A DNA stretch of 47,500 nt from Mesostigma viride. Taxonomy: Eukaryota; Streptophyta; Mesostigmatophyceae; Mesostigmatales; Mesostigmataceae. The notes beneath the pieces were generated by a model. That model was not told the DNA's origin and made no database searches. It saw nothing but the letters and a program-made list of their open reading frames with translations. Shown piece by piece: positions 37,800 through 47,500 of this stretch. Position 1 is the stretch's first letter; every line of letters begins with the position of its first letter. A program made the translations under genes and the position numbers. The stretch is from positions 1,049,969 to 1,097,468 of the forward strand of contig RPFO01000003.1 of assembly GCA_009746045.1 (NCBI GenBank), in the 5' to 3' direction.

Positions 37800-38560
37800 C
37801 CCGGCAATACGATGACAGTCCAGGTCCGCGCTGACCAACTTAGGGGTCTGCATGCTCGCCCTCCAGGTCCAGGCGGTCCTCCCGGATCGAGCCGGCAGCA
37901 CTCCTTAAAGAAGCCGGCAGTCAGAGTCCCCAATGCCCCGACTGAACTCCTCCAAGACCATGGGCCGCACCACACGGTGGTGCCCGACATTTCCATACTG
38001 GCCGTGAGCTTGGCCCGCTCAGCCCGATCCGCCACGTAGCTCGCCGCCTGCGATGCATCAACCACATGGCTAAGAGCCAAGGGGCGAGCCACAGAAACGT
38101 CAATGAGCAAGTGCCGGCCGCCTCCCTCAAAGTCCAGAACCACGATGTCAGGTCGGTGCATGCATGGTTGCATGGGGGAGTAGAAAGCCGCGCCGTCCGC
38201 ATCCTCAGACCGGATGTTCGCGACGGTGGGGGAAAACGGACCGGATCGACCATGGCGAGCACCACCTTCAGGAGAACAGTGAGCAAGTACAAGTACCAAT
38301 TCTGATTCTGCTGGCCACTCATGCATGCATGACAGGTATAGTGAGTGGGTCCCAGCGGGGTCCACTGCCCGCAGCTACCACAGGGCCGCCCTGCGGGAAC
38401 AAGAGGTTGCGGGGCAAACAGTTGGTGTCGCAGCCGCCACCGGCCGGATATAGTGACTGGGTGCCAAGACAAAAGGGGAGCCCATTGGGAGTCTCCTGAG
38501 CTCGGAGGTAACTGCCGAGCCCACACTCCGCAATGAGAGTGCATGAGAACAGCCACGCGC
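37800..38560 (-). pseudogene. Decayed retroelement C-terminus, REL-endonuclease-like
   Basis: Minus-strand frames show a Cys/His cluster (CGSCGQWTPLGPTHYTC), then RPDIVVLDFEGGGRHLLIDV with SVARPLALSHVVDASQAASY. Another frame gives PMVLEEFSRGIGDSDCRLL. The CCHC plus R-PD...D pattern resembles the restriction-like endonuclease region of R2-type LINEs, and similar C-terminal domains occur in other algal retroelements. Frameshifts separate the blocks. No polymerase is attached. Confidence 0.45.
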
Positions 38561-39160
38561 GACCCTGGGCGTTGAGGTCGTCACAAAGAGCTATCTAATC
38601 CGCCGCGTGTGCAGAATACCCGCGTAGGTTTAATTATGGTGTTTATCGATGACGCGGGCATGCAGGGAATGCTGCGGGGGAGAGGCCCGACGGTAGCGAC
38701 CGAGACTGATATGTACATCAGATAGACTACAGTAGCTGGCGCACCGGCCAAGCCCGCTCAGCCCGGGCGTTGTGTCGATCCTCACGTGGCATGCCCCAGG
38801 CTGCGCGCACCGGCCGGGCCGCCCTCCGTGGACTTTTCAGCCAATAGGCTAGGCATGGACATGTGCTACCCTCGATCGACGGGGCAGGCTCACGCCCTGG
38901 GAACCCCCTGGTTTGTCTGTAGTACGGAGGCAGATGATGCGTAAAGATAGGCGACATACAGAAATATCAAGGCCACCACCCCCTTGCAGTCGGTGGGGCG
39001 CCTCCGCTTGTGACTAAGTTTGGCGCATACATGGCGATTCGGGCCGTGGTGCCCGCAACCCTGTAGGAACTAGACATAGCTACATCCATCCGGCCGCTCC
39101 ATATATCCCATGCATATTCATTTCCCTGAGGACTTATGCTCACGTGACGCAGTTACGAGT
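38561..39160. other. Nothing recognised
   Basis: GC-rich then AT-rich intergenic DNA with no motif-bearing frame. Confidence 0.3.
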
Positions 39161-39164
39161 AAAT

Positions 39165-39510
39165 TGAAAGAAAGAAAGAAAGAATGAATGAATGAATGAA
39201 TGAATGAATGAATGAATGAATGAATGAATGAATGAATGAATGAATGAATGAATGAATGAATGAATGAATGAATGAATGAATGAATGAATGAATGAATGAA
39301 TGAATGAATGCATGCATGCATGAATGAATGAATGAATGAATGAATGAATGAATGAATGAATGAATGAATGAATGAATGAATGAATGAATGAATGAATGAA
39401 TGAATGAATGAATGAATGAATGAATGAATGAATGAATGAATGAATGAATGAATGAATGAATGAATGAATGAATGAATGAATGAATGAATGAATGAATGAA
39501 TGAGTGAATG
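39165..39510. repeat. (GAAA)n/(GAAT)n array
   Basis: Four GAAA units, then about 80 GAAT units with a GCATGCATGCAT interruption near 39310-39320. The right edge runs into a LINE-type stem-loop (39513-39524). Confidence 0.95.
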
Positions 39511-39550
39511 ATCTCCCAACGGAGTCATGTTATTGATATATTTTTGATTT
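39511..39550 (+). mobile_element. LINE 3' stem-loop and tail after the GAAT array
   Basis: GATCTCCCAACGGAGTCATGTTATTGATAT matches the terminal hairpin and AT-rich tail of the RTE-like LINE and family A. The GAAT array replaces the rest of the 3' UTR. Confidence 0.6.
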
Positions 39551-39940
39551 TTTTTGTACTGTCTGTTGCTAGATCCTCCTATAGTCTACATCGGTGCATC
39601 ATTGAGATCTATATACCAGTACGTAATGACTTAATATAATCTTACATGCATGCATGTTGGATCGAGATCGCAATGATCGATGAGATGGTTTAACAGACTT
39701 AGGCAACTGAACACGCCATGCAGCTAGGCAAGGACAGCGCCAGCTTTATTCGACGACCCTGTTATTCATTATGATATACACTGCGCCATGATTAATCAAT
39801 TATAATAACTTTAATTTACACGTAACTCTCGTGGGCATGCACCCTGGATAAAGTATCTGCATCACGTAAGCATAAGTCCTCAGGGAAATTTTCGAGTAGT
39901 ATGGGATAGGGTGGATCAGATGGTGTAGCTATCTAGTACC
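39551..39940. other. Nothing recognised
   Basis: AT-rich DNA without coding or repeat signal. Confidence 0.3.
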
Positions 39941-41440
39941 TATAGATCAAGTCGACCTTCGCGAGGCCGGAGGCGCCGACATCACCACCCAGCGCAGCCA
40001 CAATGTCATCGTCAAGCACTTCGACCAGCCGGTAGGCGAGACCTCGACCACTCTTCGAGCACGGCATTTAATTAAGCGCGACATTCTTGTGACCCCGGCC
40101 ATGCAACTCACTGCATGGTGAGCTGCGGATGTCGGCTGTCCGCCCCCCCCGCGCGCGGGGTAAGGCTGCATGGCCCGGTACCCGTGCTCCTCACCTTTAA
40201 GTACATGGTGGACAAGCTGTCGTTCCTTAAATGCCGCAGGAAGCTAGCTCTCGGGGTCTCGCTTCACGCTGGACGACGACTTGACCCTGGCCCAGCAACA
40301 GCGGCGACGCAAGCTACTGTATGGCCGACCTACTGTTACACCTACCTTCAGCTCCGGCAGAGCGCAGGGGGGAAGCGCCGGTATACTGCATGGAGGGGGG
40401 CGGTCATCCACGTTGACCACAAGCCCTGGCAGGCACCTCCTGCCACCTCAGACTAGGGAATATATAAATTAAAATTAAATTAAATTATAACATGCCTCCG
40501 TTGGGAGATCATGTAGCACATATTCCTTTCAGATGGGTGGTGGAGTGGAGAGAGCCGCGTAATCGGACTATCCTAACGCTAATCTATCTAGTCTAGAAAA
40601 ATCCTAACTGCCCTACTCATCAAAACGCCTCCTCCTCTTGGGGGGAGGTGGCTTGCCCACAGGGTCGGGCGTGTGAGCCTTGACAATAGCTTCTGCCACC
40701 GCGTCTTGTTCTGCATGGCAGTCCAAAGAAGGGAGAGAGAGTGGATGCGGTATTGAAACTGGGCTGGGACCAGTAGGTCATCCAGCAACATCTGGACGTA
40801 GTTCGTGACATGTTTCCCTACCCTTTTGGGAATGCCCTTGGGGCCAGGCCAGGTCAGAATGTGCCGCCCTGGCTGGCCAAGCCGCTGGGGGCCTGCCAGA
40901 CCAAGGGAATATATACCAGTAGTGTAGATTAGTCAGGCTTAGCCTAGCATGTGGCCCATGCACGCGCATGTGCGCCCATATTGGCCCCCATGGATGATGC
41001 CATCAACATTTGGTTGTCTCCTTGATTTAGCCAAGCCATGCCTATAATGGGACCTCCCATGCATGGTAATGCATGGGAGGTAATGCAACATCCATGGATG
41101 TTGCATTAAGAATTTAACCATGCTGGTTGTCTCCTTGATGCTATGCCTATGCAGAGAGACGCTCTCTGTTGAGAAGCCATGCCCTAGCTCTTGGATAGCC
41201 ATGATGATCTTCCTCCCCCATGCCGGGATCCCCTTAGTTGGGTTGGGCCCGAGACAGCATGGTGGTGCCGGTGCCCTTGATGCACCTAGAGCAAGTGTTG
41301 CTTACATTCCACTCTTGCAGGAAGAAGCCCAGAATGTATTAAAAGCCATATGCCCCTTCTCCGGGATATGTGCTACATGTACTCCCAACGGAGTTATGTT
41401 ACTAATTAATTAATTAATCAATTAATTAATTAATTAATAG
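39941..41440 (+). mobile_element. Family A retroelement, second plus-strand copy
   Basis: Starts with ORF1-like frames (VDLREAGGADITTQ, LLTFKYMVDKLSFLKCR), then the same LDDDLTLAQQQRRR-type domain and YTAWRGAVIHVDHKPW with frameshifts. It continues with the shared 3' UTR after 40916 and ends with the stem-loop ACTCCCAACGGAGT (41381-41394) and a long ATTA tail (41402-41440). It preserves the uninterrupted TTAA site where the other copy received piggyBac. It is interrupted by a truncated LINE at 40467-40903. Confidence 0.8.
40467..40903 (-). mobile_element. Truncated RTE-like LINE with 12-bp TSD
   Basis: Flanked by AGGGAATATATA at 40455-40466 and 40904-40915. On the minus strand it encodes the last ~100 residues of ORF2 (QRLGQPGRHILTWPGPKG, LVPAQFQYRIHSLSLLW), then a 3' UTR with stem-loop (40491-40512) and a TTTAATTTAATTTTAATT tail. 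Similarity to the intact copy is high, which indicates recent activity of the family. Confidence 0.9.
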
Positions 41441-42059
41441 ATCTAGTTACAGCGGGCAGCCGGGCACCACGGCCCGAATCGCCATGCATGCCAAATTAAC
41501 TTGGTCACGCGCGGAGCCCCCGCCGACTGGGCGTCAACATATTGCAACGCACGTACAAACGTTTTTTTGTGCAGTATGGATCAATCAGCTAGTAAACTAC
41601 AATAAGCCGGGGACCTTTGATCCTTGTCGGCCTGCGGTGTTTTTGTGTTTGCCACGCAAAATGCCGAGCTGCGTGTACACAGGTGTCAACGTTATCGTTG
41701 CAGCCGGGAAGCATGCTGATAGGAAAACACTGCAGCAATACAGTTATTGGGGCAACATGCATGCGTCAAGCATACCAAGGAGTGGGCCTGGCCGGGGCCT
41801 GTCATGCCCAAGCATCATTTCATCCAAGCTACCCCACTGGGTGAACCGAAAGGAGCCCAGCAGAAACTGGCCGGTGAGGTCTGCGCTTCGACCTTTGATG
41901 CTAGCGGAAGGGTTGCCATAAGCAACACACCATTGTACCATGAACGCACAATCTACTGTCTTGTACTCCATTTACGTAGAAGTACAAGTGTGTGCGGCTT
42001 GAATAAATCTGAAAATGACCAAGGGGAGAGAGGATTGGGGGTTGGCCCAGCTGTTCAAC
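41441..42059. other. Intergenic, nothing recognised
   Basis: Lies between the family A tail and the RhoGAP gene's 3' end. No coding or repeat signal. Confidence 0.35.
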
Positions 42060-42064
42060 TTACA
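42060..42064 (-). terminator. TGTAA polyadenylation signal of the RhoGAP gene
   Basis: TGTAA on the minus strand, 66 bases past the TGA stop (42131-42133). Confidence 0.6.
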
Positions 42065-42130
42065 ACAGTCACATCGAGTCTGAATTCCTCAAACTAACTC
42101 TCTAGCCAATGCTCAATACCATAGAGATTA

Positions 42131-45100
42131 TCAGCTAGCGAATATGATGTGAGCATCCTGGATCAGATACTCCAGGAAGTTCACGGTACACTTGAGGTCA
42201 TCCACCAGGGATGCCTGCAGCGCCGCCGGCCCCGCTGTTGGCGCTGCATCGCTGAAGGCCATGGCGAACTGGATCGCTGACAGGTCCTTCCACAGCAGCT
42301 CGGGGGCAGTGACGATGGCCAAGTTTTTAGCAGTCATCTGCAGGCATACAGTAGATAGCCGCATGAGATGGCCCCAGGCAGACGACAGAGCCGAATGCCT
42401 CACGTTAGAGTTAAATGACATGGGCCATGGGTCATGGAGCACCCAATACAGACACCAGAGGCCAGGGAACCGACCATGCACACGCACTCATCTCTGCACT
42501 CATGCCAACGAAGCAGCCAGACAGGCACACTGCTAAAGGACGCATGATGGGTTAGGAAAGCAAGAGAGATGCCAAGACGATGCAAAGTGAAACAAGCCAA
42601 ATGAATGATGCGCATTGAGAGAGGGTCTGAGAGAGGGTCTAGTAGCCACATAAGGGGTAGGAAAAACCTGAAAGACGCTTGCTGTTCGCTGGTCCGCCCT
42701 TAATCCTATGTACCTCCCAAACTATTGGATGCCAATTCCTTGTTCATGGCATGATACTCACAACGGGCAGTCCAGAACCGTTTTAACTCTTCCAGTCTCC
42801 TCTTCAACCTTCTGAAGTGCAGGCAAAGCCTCCTTGAAACCACCATCAGACAGGCTTGCAGTGCCACACTTGTTGGCATGCCTACTTACCACGTACTTCT
42901 TTGCCCACATGATTACTGCCTAAATACTACGTCCCCGGGGAATGTTTTCCTTGACGGCTTTGGGGACCTAAGGTCTGTGGCCAGCTTTCGGCTGTGATGT
43001 TTTAAGGGGCGCAGGCGAGAACCCCCGCATAGGGGGGAAGCCTGAGACCGGCTGGATTTGTTCTGACAACATGTCTTGGTTTGGCCAAGACATGGGGACA
43101 CGGTTGTGAGGGCTAAGAGCAGGGGCGCTTGCTCACGTCAGCCTAAGTGACCGGCCAGCTGTCCTGAGAATGGAATGGAGATTACACCTTGCTATGTATG
43201 CCGCCGGCAGTCCTCTAGGGCGAGTACCTGGGGATGCTTGCACCCCAGGTTACGCCCTGCAAAAAGAGGGCTGTGACCGTAGCGGCAGCTTGTGGCATGC
43301 GTCTTTCGGCGAGTTGCTGGGCCATAGCGCTGGATCGTGACAATTATGGCACGAGAAGCGCGAGGAGGGCGGTGTAGGGTGGAAGTTGCCAGACGTGCCA
43401 GCGATTTTTGGTGGACGAGGAGGGGGAAAGGGTGCGGGGGGTTGGTTGACCGTGCCTTCGGTTGAACGCTGTTCACTCCTATCCAAGGGGGATTCGGGCA
43501 TTATTTGAGACTCCGCTAGGGGGGCGCACTCCAGCAGACAAGCTGGGGCCCCACTGTTGGTGACAGGCCTCCCCGCGACCAGCAAGTGAGGGGCACTCTA
43601 GCAAGGCATGCTAGGCCTTCACTGTTGGTGACGGGTCCTCCACGGCCAGAACGGCCAGGATGGGGGAAGTGGGGAGTGAGATGGCAGCATCAGCTGGCTG
43701 GGGGGGCATAAGATGCTTTATTCACCAATTATGCGACATTGGTCCAAGAGTCTCTTGTGCGCAAACGTACTTTGTAAAAAATAATGTCTGGAGCCCTCAG
43801 AAATGGAGTGGGCGAGTTGAGACATGCGCAGGGATGGTTGATATCCCTCGATCTGGATTCCCTGATTTGTCGGGGCGGAGGGAGCGAAAGAGGCGAGGGA
43901 CGGCGCTGGGTGACAGCACGCATAAATAGAACCATTAATATTTTATAGGCCCTGGTCTTTTGTAAGGGGCAGTTATCACAGTCAGTAGGGGCCTTGGAAA
44001 TTAATAAGGGGCGCCAATGTGGTTCAACGTAGTGTAAGGGCTTATGTACGAGATCTGCCCTCGAAAAGGGTGAAAGTCCCTGCAAGTAACTTCTAGACTA
44101 CTTCGTAGTACTTGGACATAGTTCCAAGTACTTCATTTGGACTACAGGGTAGTACAGTCTACTTCAATCTACTTCAAACTAGTTCATACTAGGTCAAACC
44201 AGTGCTGACGTCTTTTGACTGAACTACCCTGTAGTCCACATGAAGTACTTGGAACTATGTCCAAGTACTAAGAAGTAGTCTAGAAGTTACTTGCAGGGAC
44301 TTTCACCCTTTTCGAGGGCAGATCTCGTACATAAGCCCTTACACTACGTTGAACCACATTGGCGCCCCTTATTAATTTCCCGGGCCCCTACTGACTGTGA
44401 TAACTGCCCCTTATAAAAGACCAGGGCCTATAAAATATTAATGGTTCTATTTATGCGTGCTGTCACCCAGCGCCGTCCCTCGCCTCCTTCGCTCCCTCCG
44501 CCCCGACAAATTAGGGAATCCAGATCGAGGGACATCAACCATACGGGGCCTGTTCATTTTTTTGTTATGTTGCGGCGGGCTCAAAGGGGGCCGATCTGCC
44601 GCCTATAGTGTAGCTCTACCATACGTCACCTACACCATGTGAGGTGCTTGTGCTACATAGGACTAGAGTAGAAGGGGACTGGCGTTGCGCCGTTACTACT
44701 GCCTACTGTCACACGTGCCCCCCTCTTGTGGTATTGGTATGAATGCCAACGAGGTGGGCGCGGAGCGTTGATGCCCTGCGATCTGTCATGCATGTGCACA
44801 CGTACTTGGAGTGGTGTGGTGAATGTAAGAAGGCCTTTTTGCAGCTCCTACCCACCCACCCACTCACCCACCCATCCACCCACCCACCCACCCACCCACC
44901 CACCCACCCACCCACCCACCCACCCACCCACCCACCCACCCGCCCGCCCGCCCGCCGCCCGCCCGCCCGCCCGCCCGCCCGCCCGCCCGCCGCCCGCCCG
45001 CCCGCCCGCCGCCGCCCGCCCGCCCGCCCGCCCGCCCGCCCGCCCGCCCGCCCGCCCGCCCGCCCGCCCGCCCGCCCGCCCGCCGCCCGCGCCGCCCGCC

Positions 45101-45147
45101 CGCCCGCCGCCCGCCCGCCCGCCGCCCGCCCGCCCGCCCGCCCGCCC

Positions 45148-45178
<31 letters not shown>

Positions 45179-46542
45179 CCCACCCCCACCCCCCCCCCAC
45201 CCCCCACCCCCCACCTACCGACCCACCCTCGCTGCTGTTGGGGTACAAGATTGGACAAAGGGGGCAAGTGCTGGGGCCAGCATGGTGAGCTGGCCTAACT
45301 TGATAATGACTTGTACAATGATTTTGAAGGTGTGGCTAGGCTCCACTGTAAAGCCTGCACACACCAATTGTAATAAAATTGTTTCTCACGGTAGGAAGGC
45401 ACTCCAATGGACCTCGGCTTCAGCGCCTATTCTGCAATATGGTATCGACGAGCTAAGCTTACCTTATTGCTGGCAGAATTCAACTGGATTGCGTGCAGCA
45501 GTCGGCAGAACGCCTCCAGGACGTGACGGTTTAAGGTGGGCAGATGCTCCACAATCCTCTCAATGCCCTGTTTGTGGAGAAGCGGATCCATGGGGTGAGT
45601 GGGGATTGGGGGGGGCAGGGGTGTGTTGAGGCAAACAGTACCCACTAGAAACTGTACCCACTAGGCACACCCTTCGATATCCCAGCAACCGACATGCACA
45701 GCACACGGGTAAAGCGCAGAATACCTATATTTTCGCCGATTGATAAAAACAATACCTATTCATAGAATACAGTATACACACGTTGCCAGCGTCGTGAAGG
45801 TGATCTACAAGATCTGTCGGTTCTAAGGTGGCCAAGATTCACGAGGTTTTCCTGCACAGGTGCGCAACAGACCGAGCACGTGAATTATTATCAAATAAAG
45901 GAGGCAGTCCTAAAAGCATAGGGGCTTGAAATGAATGCTACGAGCTGAAAAATAAGTTGTCACTCCACATCGAAGTAAAAAACTGCATTCCACCTTGTCA
46001 CCTAAACTGCTCGGGGGAGGAGACAGCAGCAAGAGCGGCTGGTTAGCAGAGGTTAGAGGATGGACTTGGCCTCGGAGCAAGGGTTTACTATGTTGTTGAT
46101 TTATTTCAATCGTTGCAGCTGCACGCTCCCTCATTACCGGGCGGTGGATGCCCTTGCCCCAAGAAGCCAAACAGGTCTCCACCGGCAGGCTCCCTACGAC
46201 CACAGCACATGGACGTGCCTCGTGCCCCACTGCCTCCAGCACCGCAGCATGAAGCAAATTTAAACCCTTAAGGGCCAAAGGACCTACGGACGTGGTAGAC
46301 GTACAACCAACCTAGAAGTCTTAAGACAAATACAAAAGGACTGTACAGCTAATATACAAAAAGAGCAGCACCACGGATGGAAACACCCACCTCGCGCGCA
46401 ACCGGTGTGCGCTTGCCCGCGTCCACCACAACGGTGTACAGCGCGTGCGTAAGCAGCGGCTCGCTGAGACGAGAGAAGATGCGCATGAGTAGCGCGGCCA
46501 CCGTGTGGGGGCTGGTGGCGGCGGGCAGCTGGAAGGTGGCGC
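42131..46542 (-). CDS. RhoGAP-domain protein, last three exons (partial)
   Basis: Exons on the minus strand are 46391-46542 (acceptor TGGCAG, donor GTGGGT), 45463-45567 (acceptor AAACAG, donor GTAAGC) and 42131-42337 (acceptor CTGCAG, TGA stop). The two internal junctions are both phase 0. They encode successive parts of a RhoGAP fold, which speeds GTP hydrolysis by Rho/Rac-type GTPases: SPHTVAALLMRIFSRLSEPL, then IERIVEHLPTLNRHVLEAFC and LLHAIQLNSASNK, then MTAKNLAIVTAPELLW and VNFLEYLIQDAHIIF. The conserved NKMT..NLAI..AP block spans the last intron exactly. The catalytic arginine finger lies in an earlier exon beyond the window. The protein ends right after the domain. The last intron (3.1 kb) contains a fold-back element and C-rich repeats; the one before it is 0.8 kb. 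Confidence 0.85.
42338..43833. other. RhoGAP intron, left part
   Basis: No gene was recognised. An imperfect tandem duplication of about 75 bp (two copies ending CACTGTTGGTGAC) lies near 43510-43640. Confidence 0.5.
43834..44542. mobile_element. 709-bp fold-back element in RhoGAP intron
   Basis: Arms of 326 bp (43834-44159 and 44217-44542) are inverted copies with a few mismatches around a 57-bp spacer rich in CTACTTCA repeats. The ends read ATGGTTGAT, one variable base, then TCCCTCGATCTGG. No obvious target duplication was found. It has no coding capacity. Size and design match a fold-back or palindromic MITE. Confidence 0.8.
44851..45215. repeat. (CCCA)n-(CCCG)n-poly(C) array
   Basis: About 22 CCCA units (44851-44940) change abruptly to CCCG units with occasional CCG (44941-45148), then about 29 C (45149-45177) and C-rich degenerate sequence. 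It lies in the RhoGAP intron, on the gene's template-complement strand, so the transcript would be G-rich. The Arg/Pro/Gly frames are artefacts. Confidence 0.95.
45568..46390. other. RhoGAP intron, nothing recognised
   Basis: Intron between the exons at 46391-46542 and 45463-45567. A GC-rich block near 46130-46260 has an open minus-strand frame but is not needed to complete the domain. Confidence 0.5.
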
Positions 46543-47069
46543 CTGCCAGTAGAAGCACAGGCACGCGCGCACGCAGGAGCACACAGGAACATGCAAACAG
46601 AGACAGATGGGCATGCAGATGCACATTGGGGAGCAAGGATAAGGTGATGAGCAGAGAAAGGACAAGGTAGTAGAGTGCCAGTACAAACACAGGCACGTGC
46701 ACGCACATGCATATGCACGCGCCCAATGGGGATGAAGGATGAGGTGAGTAGCAGAGCAAGGACAAGGAAAGGCTTGCCAGTACGACACACAGGCAAATGC
46801 TCAGGTGCGCGTGGCCAGCACAAGGCACAGGCATGCGTGGGGTGAGTAAGGACGAGGTGTGTGCGTGAGAGCAAGGACAACGGGAGAGCTGCCAGCGTCA
46901 GGCAAGTGTGGGAGGAACGCGGGCTTGTCGGATGATCCAGGGCGAGGTGATGACTTTGAGCAAGGCAGTCGTTATTAAAATATTGACAGATGAAAAGTGC
47001 AGCGGCAGAGCCGCCCCATGGGCAGCAATGGGAATGACCTTTGGCAGGCAGTGAGGGATGTGAGACTGG
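46543..47069. repeat. RhoGAP intron with degenerate ~90-bp repeats
   Basis: Blocks of the form GAGCAAGGACAAGG, GCCAGTA-ACACAGGCA and ATGCACGCGCCCAATGG recur three to four times with drift. The Cys/Leu-rich frames on the minus strand follow from the repeats. Confidence 0.55.
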
Positions 47070-47347
47070 GGGCATGCACAGATAGGGGAGGTGAGTGCAT
47101 AGGGGGATGCATAGATAGGGGAGGTGAGTGCATAGGGGATGCACAGATAGGGGAGGTGAGTGCATAGGGGGATGCACAGATAGGGGAGGCGAGTGCATAG
47201 GGGGATGCACAGAAAGGGGAGGTGAGTGCATAGGGGGATGCACAGATAGGGGATGTGAGTGCATAGTGGGATGCACAGATAGGGGGTGTGAGTGCATAGG
47301 GGCATGCACAGATAGGGGATGTGAGTGCATACTGGGATGCACAGATA
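47070..47347 (+). repeat. 31-32-bp minisatellite, about nine copies
   Basis: The unit is GATGCACAGATAGGGGAGGT followed by GAGTGCATAGGG, with few substitutions. It presumably lies in the upstream intron of the RhoGAP gene. The His-Pro-Leu-Ser-Val frames are artefacts. Confidence 0.92.
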
Positions 47348-47500
47348 CTAATATCCTACGGTACTATAATACCACAAGTTGGGGGATCTGAGTGCACGGG
47401 GGGGGTCAGGATGGCAAGCAGCAAGGGTTGCCAGCACGTTGCTACGCATGTACTGGATGGTGTTGTAGCAGGATCCCTATTGCACACAGGAGTGTATCTC
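47348..47500. other. Window edge, nothing recognised
   Basis: Presumably intron or upstream exon of the RhoGAP gene. No conserved RhoGAP start could be found here. Confidence 0.25.

Noticed and set aside
45236-45290. Minus-strand segment LTMLAPALAPFVQ that looks like the RhoGAP continuation after NK
   Set aside because: The exon at 42131-42337 begins with the far better match MTAKNLAIVTAPELL in the right phase, so the resemblance is chance.
44709-45298. Pro/Ala/Arg- and Gly/Arg-rich frames on both strands
   Set aside because: Products of the CCCA/CCCG array inside the RhoGAP intron.
46284-47342. Long minus-strand frame beginning with MHSHPLSVHPP repeats
   Set aside because: Translation of the 31-bp minisatellite and intron repeats. 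Only 46391-46542 in another frame has RhoGAP similarity.

Overview
The window looks like nuclear DNA of a green alga (core chlorophyte, volvocalean-like). The evidence is spliced genes with GT-AG introns, the TGTAA polyadenylation signal typical of this group shortly after three stop codons, low-complexity Ser/Gly/Pro-rich host protein sequence, and abundant simple repeats and transposable elements. No rRNA, tRNA, CRISPR array or bacterial operon was recognised. The species cannot be named from the sequence alone.

Host genes occupy the two ends. At 0.86-3.94 kb (+) are the last three exons of a large low-complexity protein, with a duplicated 33-bp mini-exon. At 42.1-46.5 kb (-) are the last three exons of a RhoGAP-domain protein whose 5' part lies beyond the window. 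Its 3.1-kb intron carries a 709-bp fold-back element and a very C-rich array. A third spliced gene (24.8-25.9 kb, -) lies inside a transposon; it has its own TGTAA signal but an in-frame TAG.

The dominant structure is a nest of mobile elements between 6.56 and 29.28 kb, resolved by target-site duplications (TSDs). (0) An old RTE-like LINE relic (+) is split at 6759/29059. (1) A family A retroelement (+) is inserted in it (6760-29050, 8-bp TSD). (2) Family A is in turn interrupted by an antisense copy of itself (7381-8003, 11-bp TSD) and by a piggyBac transposon (8117-28968, at a TTAA). (3) The piggyBac transposase gene is split by a 17.5-kb CACTA-ended DNA transposon (9980-27505, perfect 56-bp terminal inverted repeats, 2-bp TSD). 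(4) Inside that lie satellites, a (GGAT)n array holding a nearly intact 5.1-kb RTE-like LINE (16741-21877), LINE fragments and the small spliced gene. Removing the insertions with one TSD copy restores the reading frame both in the relic reverse transcriptase and in the piggyBac transposase.

From 29 to 41.5 kb come further LINE 3' ends, tetranucleotide arrays, decayed reverse transcriptase and endonuclease relics, and a second family A copy that carries its own truncated LINE with a 12-bp TSD. At least 13 retroelement 3' ends of different families share the same short stem-loop (core CTCC-CAAC-GGAG) just before A+T-rich tails. This suggests a shared reverse-transcriptase recognition signal and mobilisation in trans, and is the most interesting general signal here. 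Two TTAA-duplicating elements (piggyBac, and a 657-bp fold-back element at 4500-5156) both sit in these LINE 3' ends.
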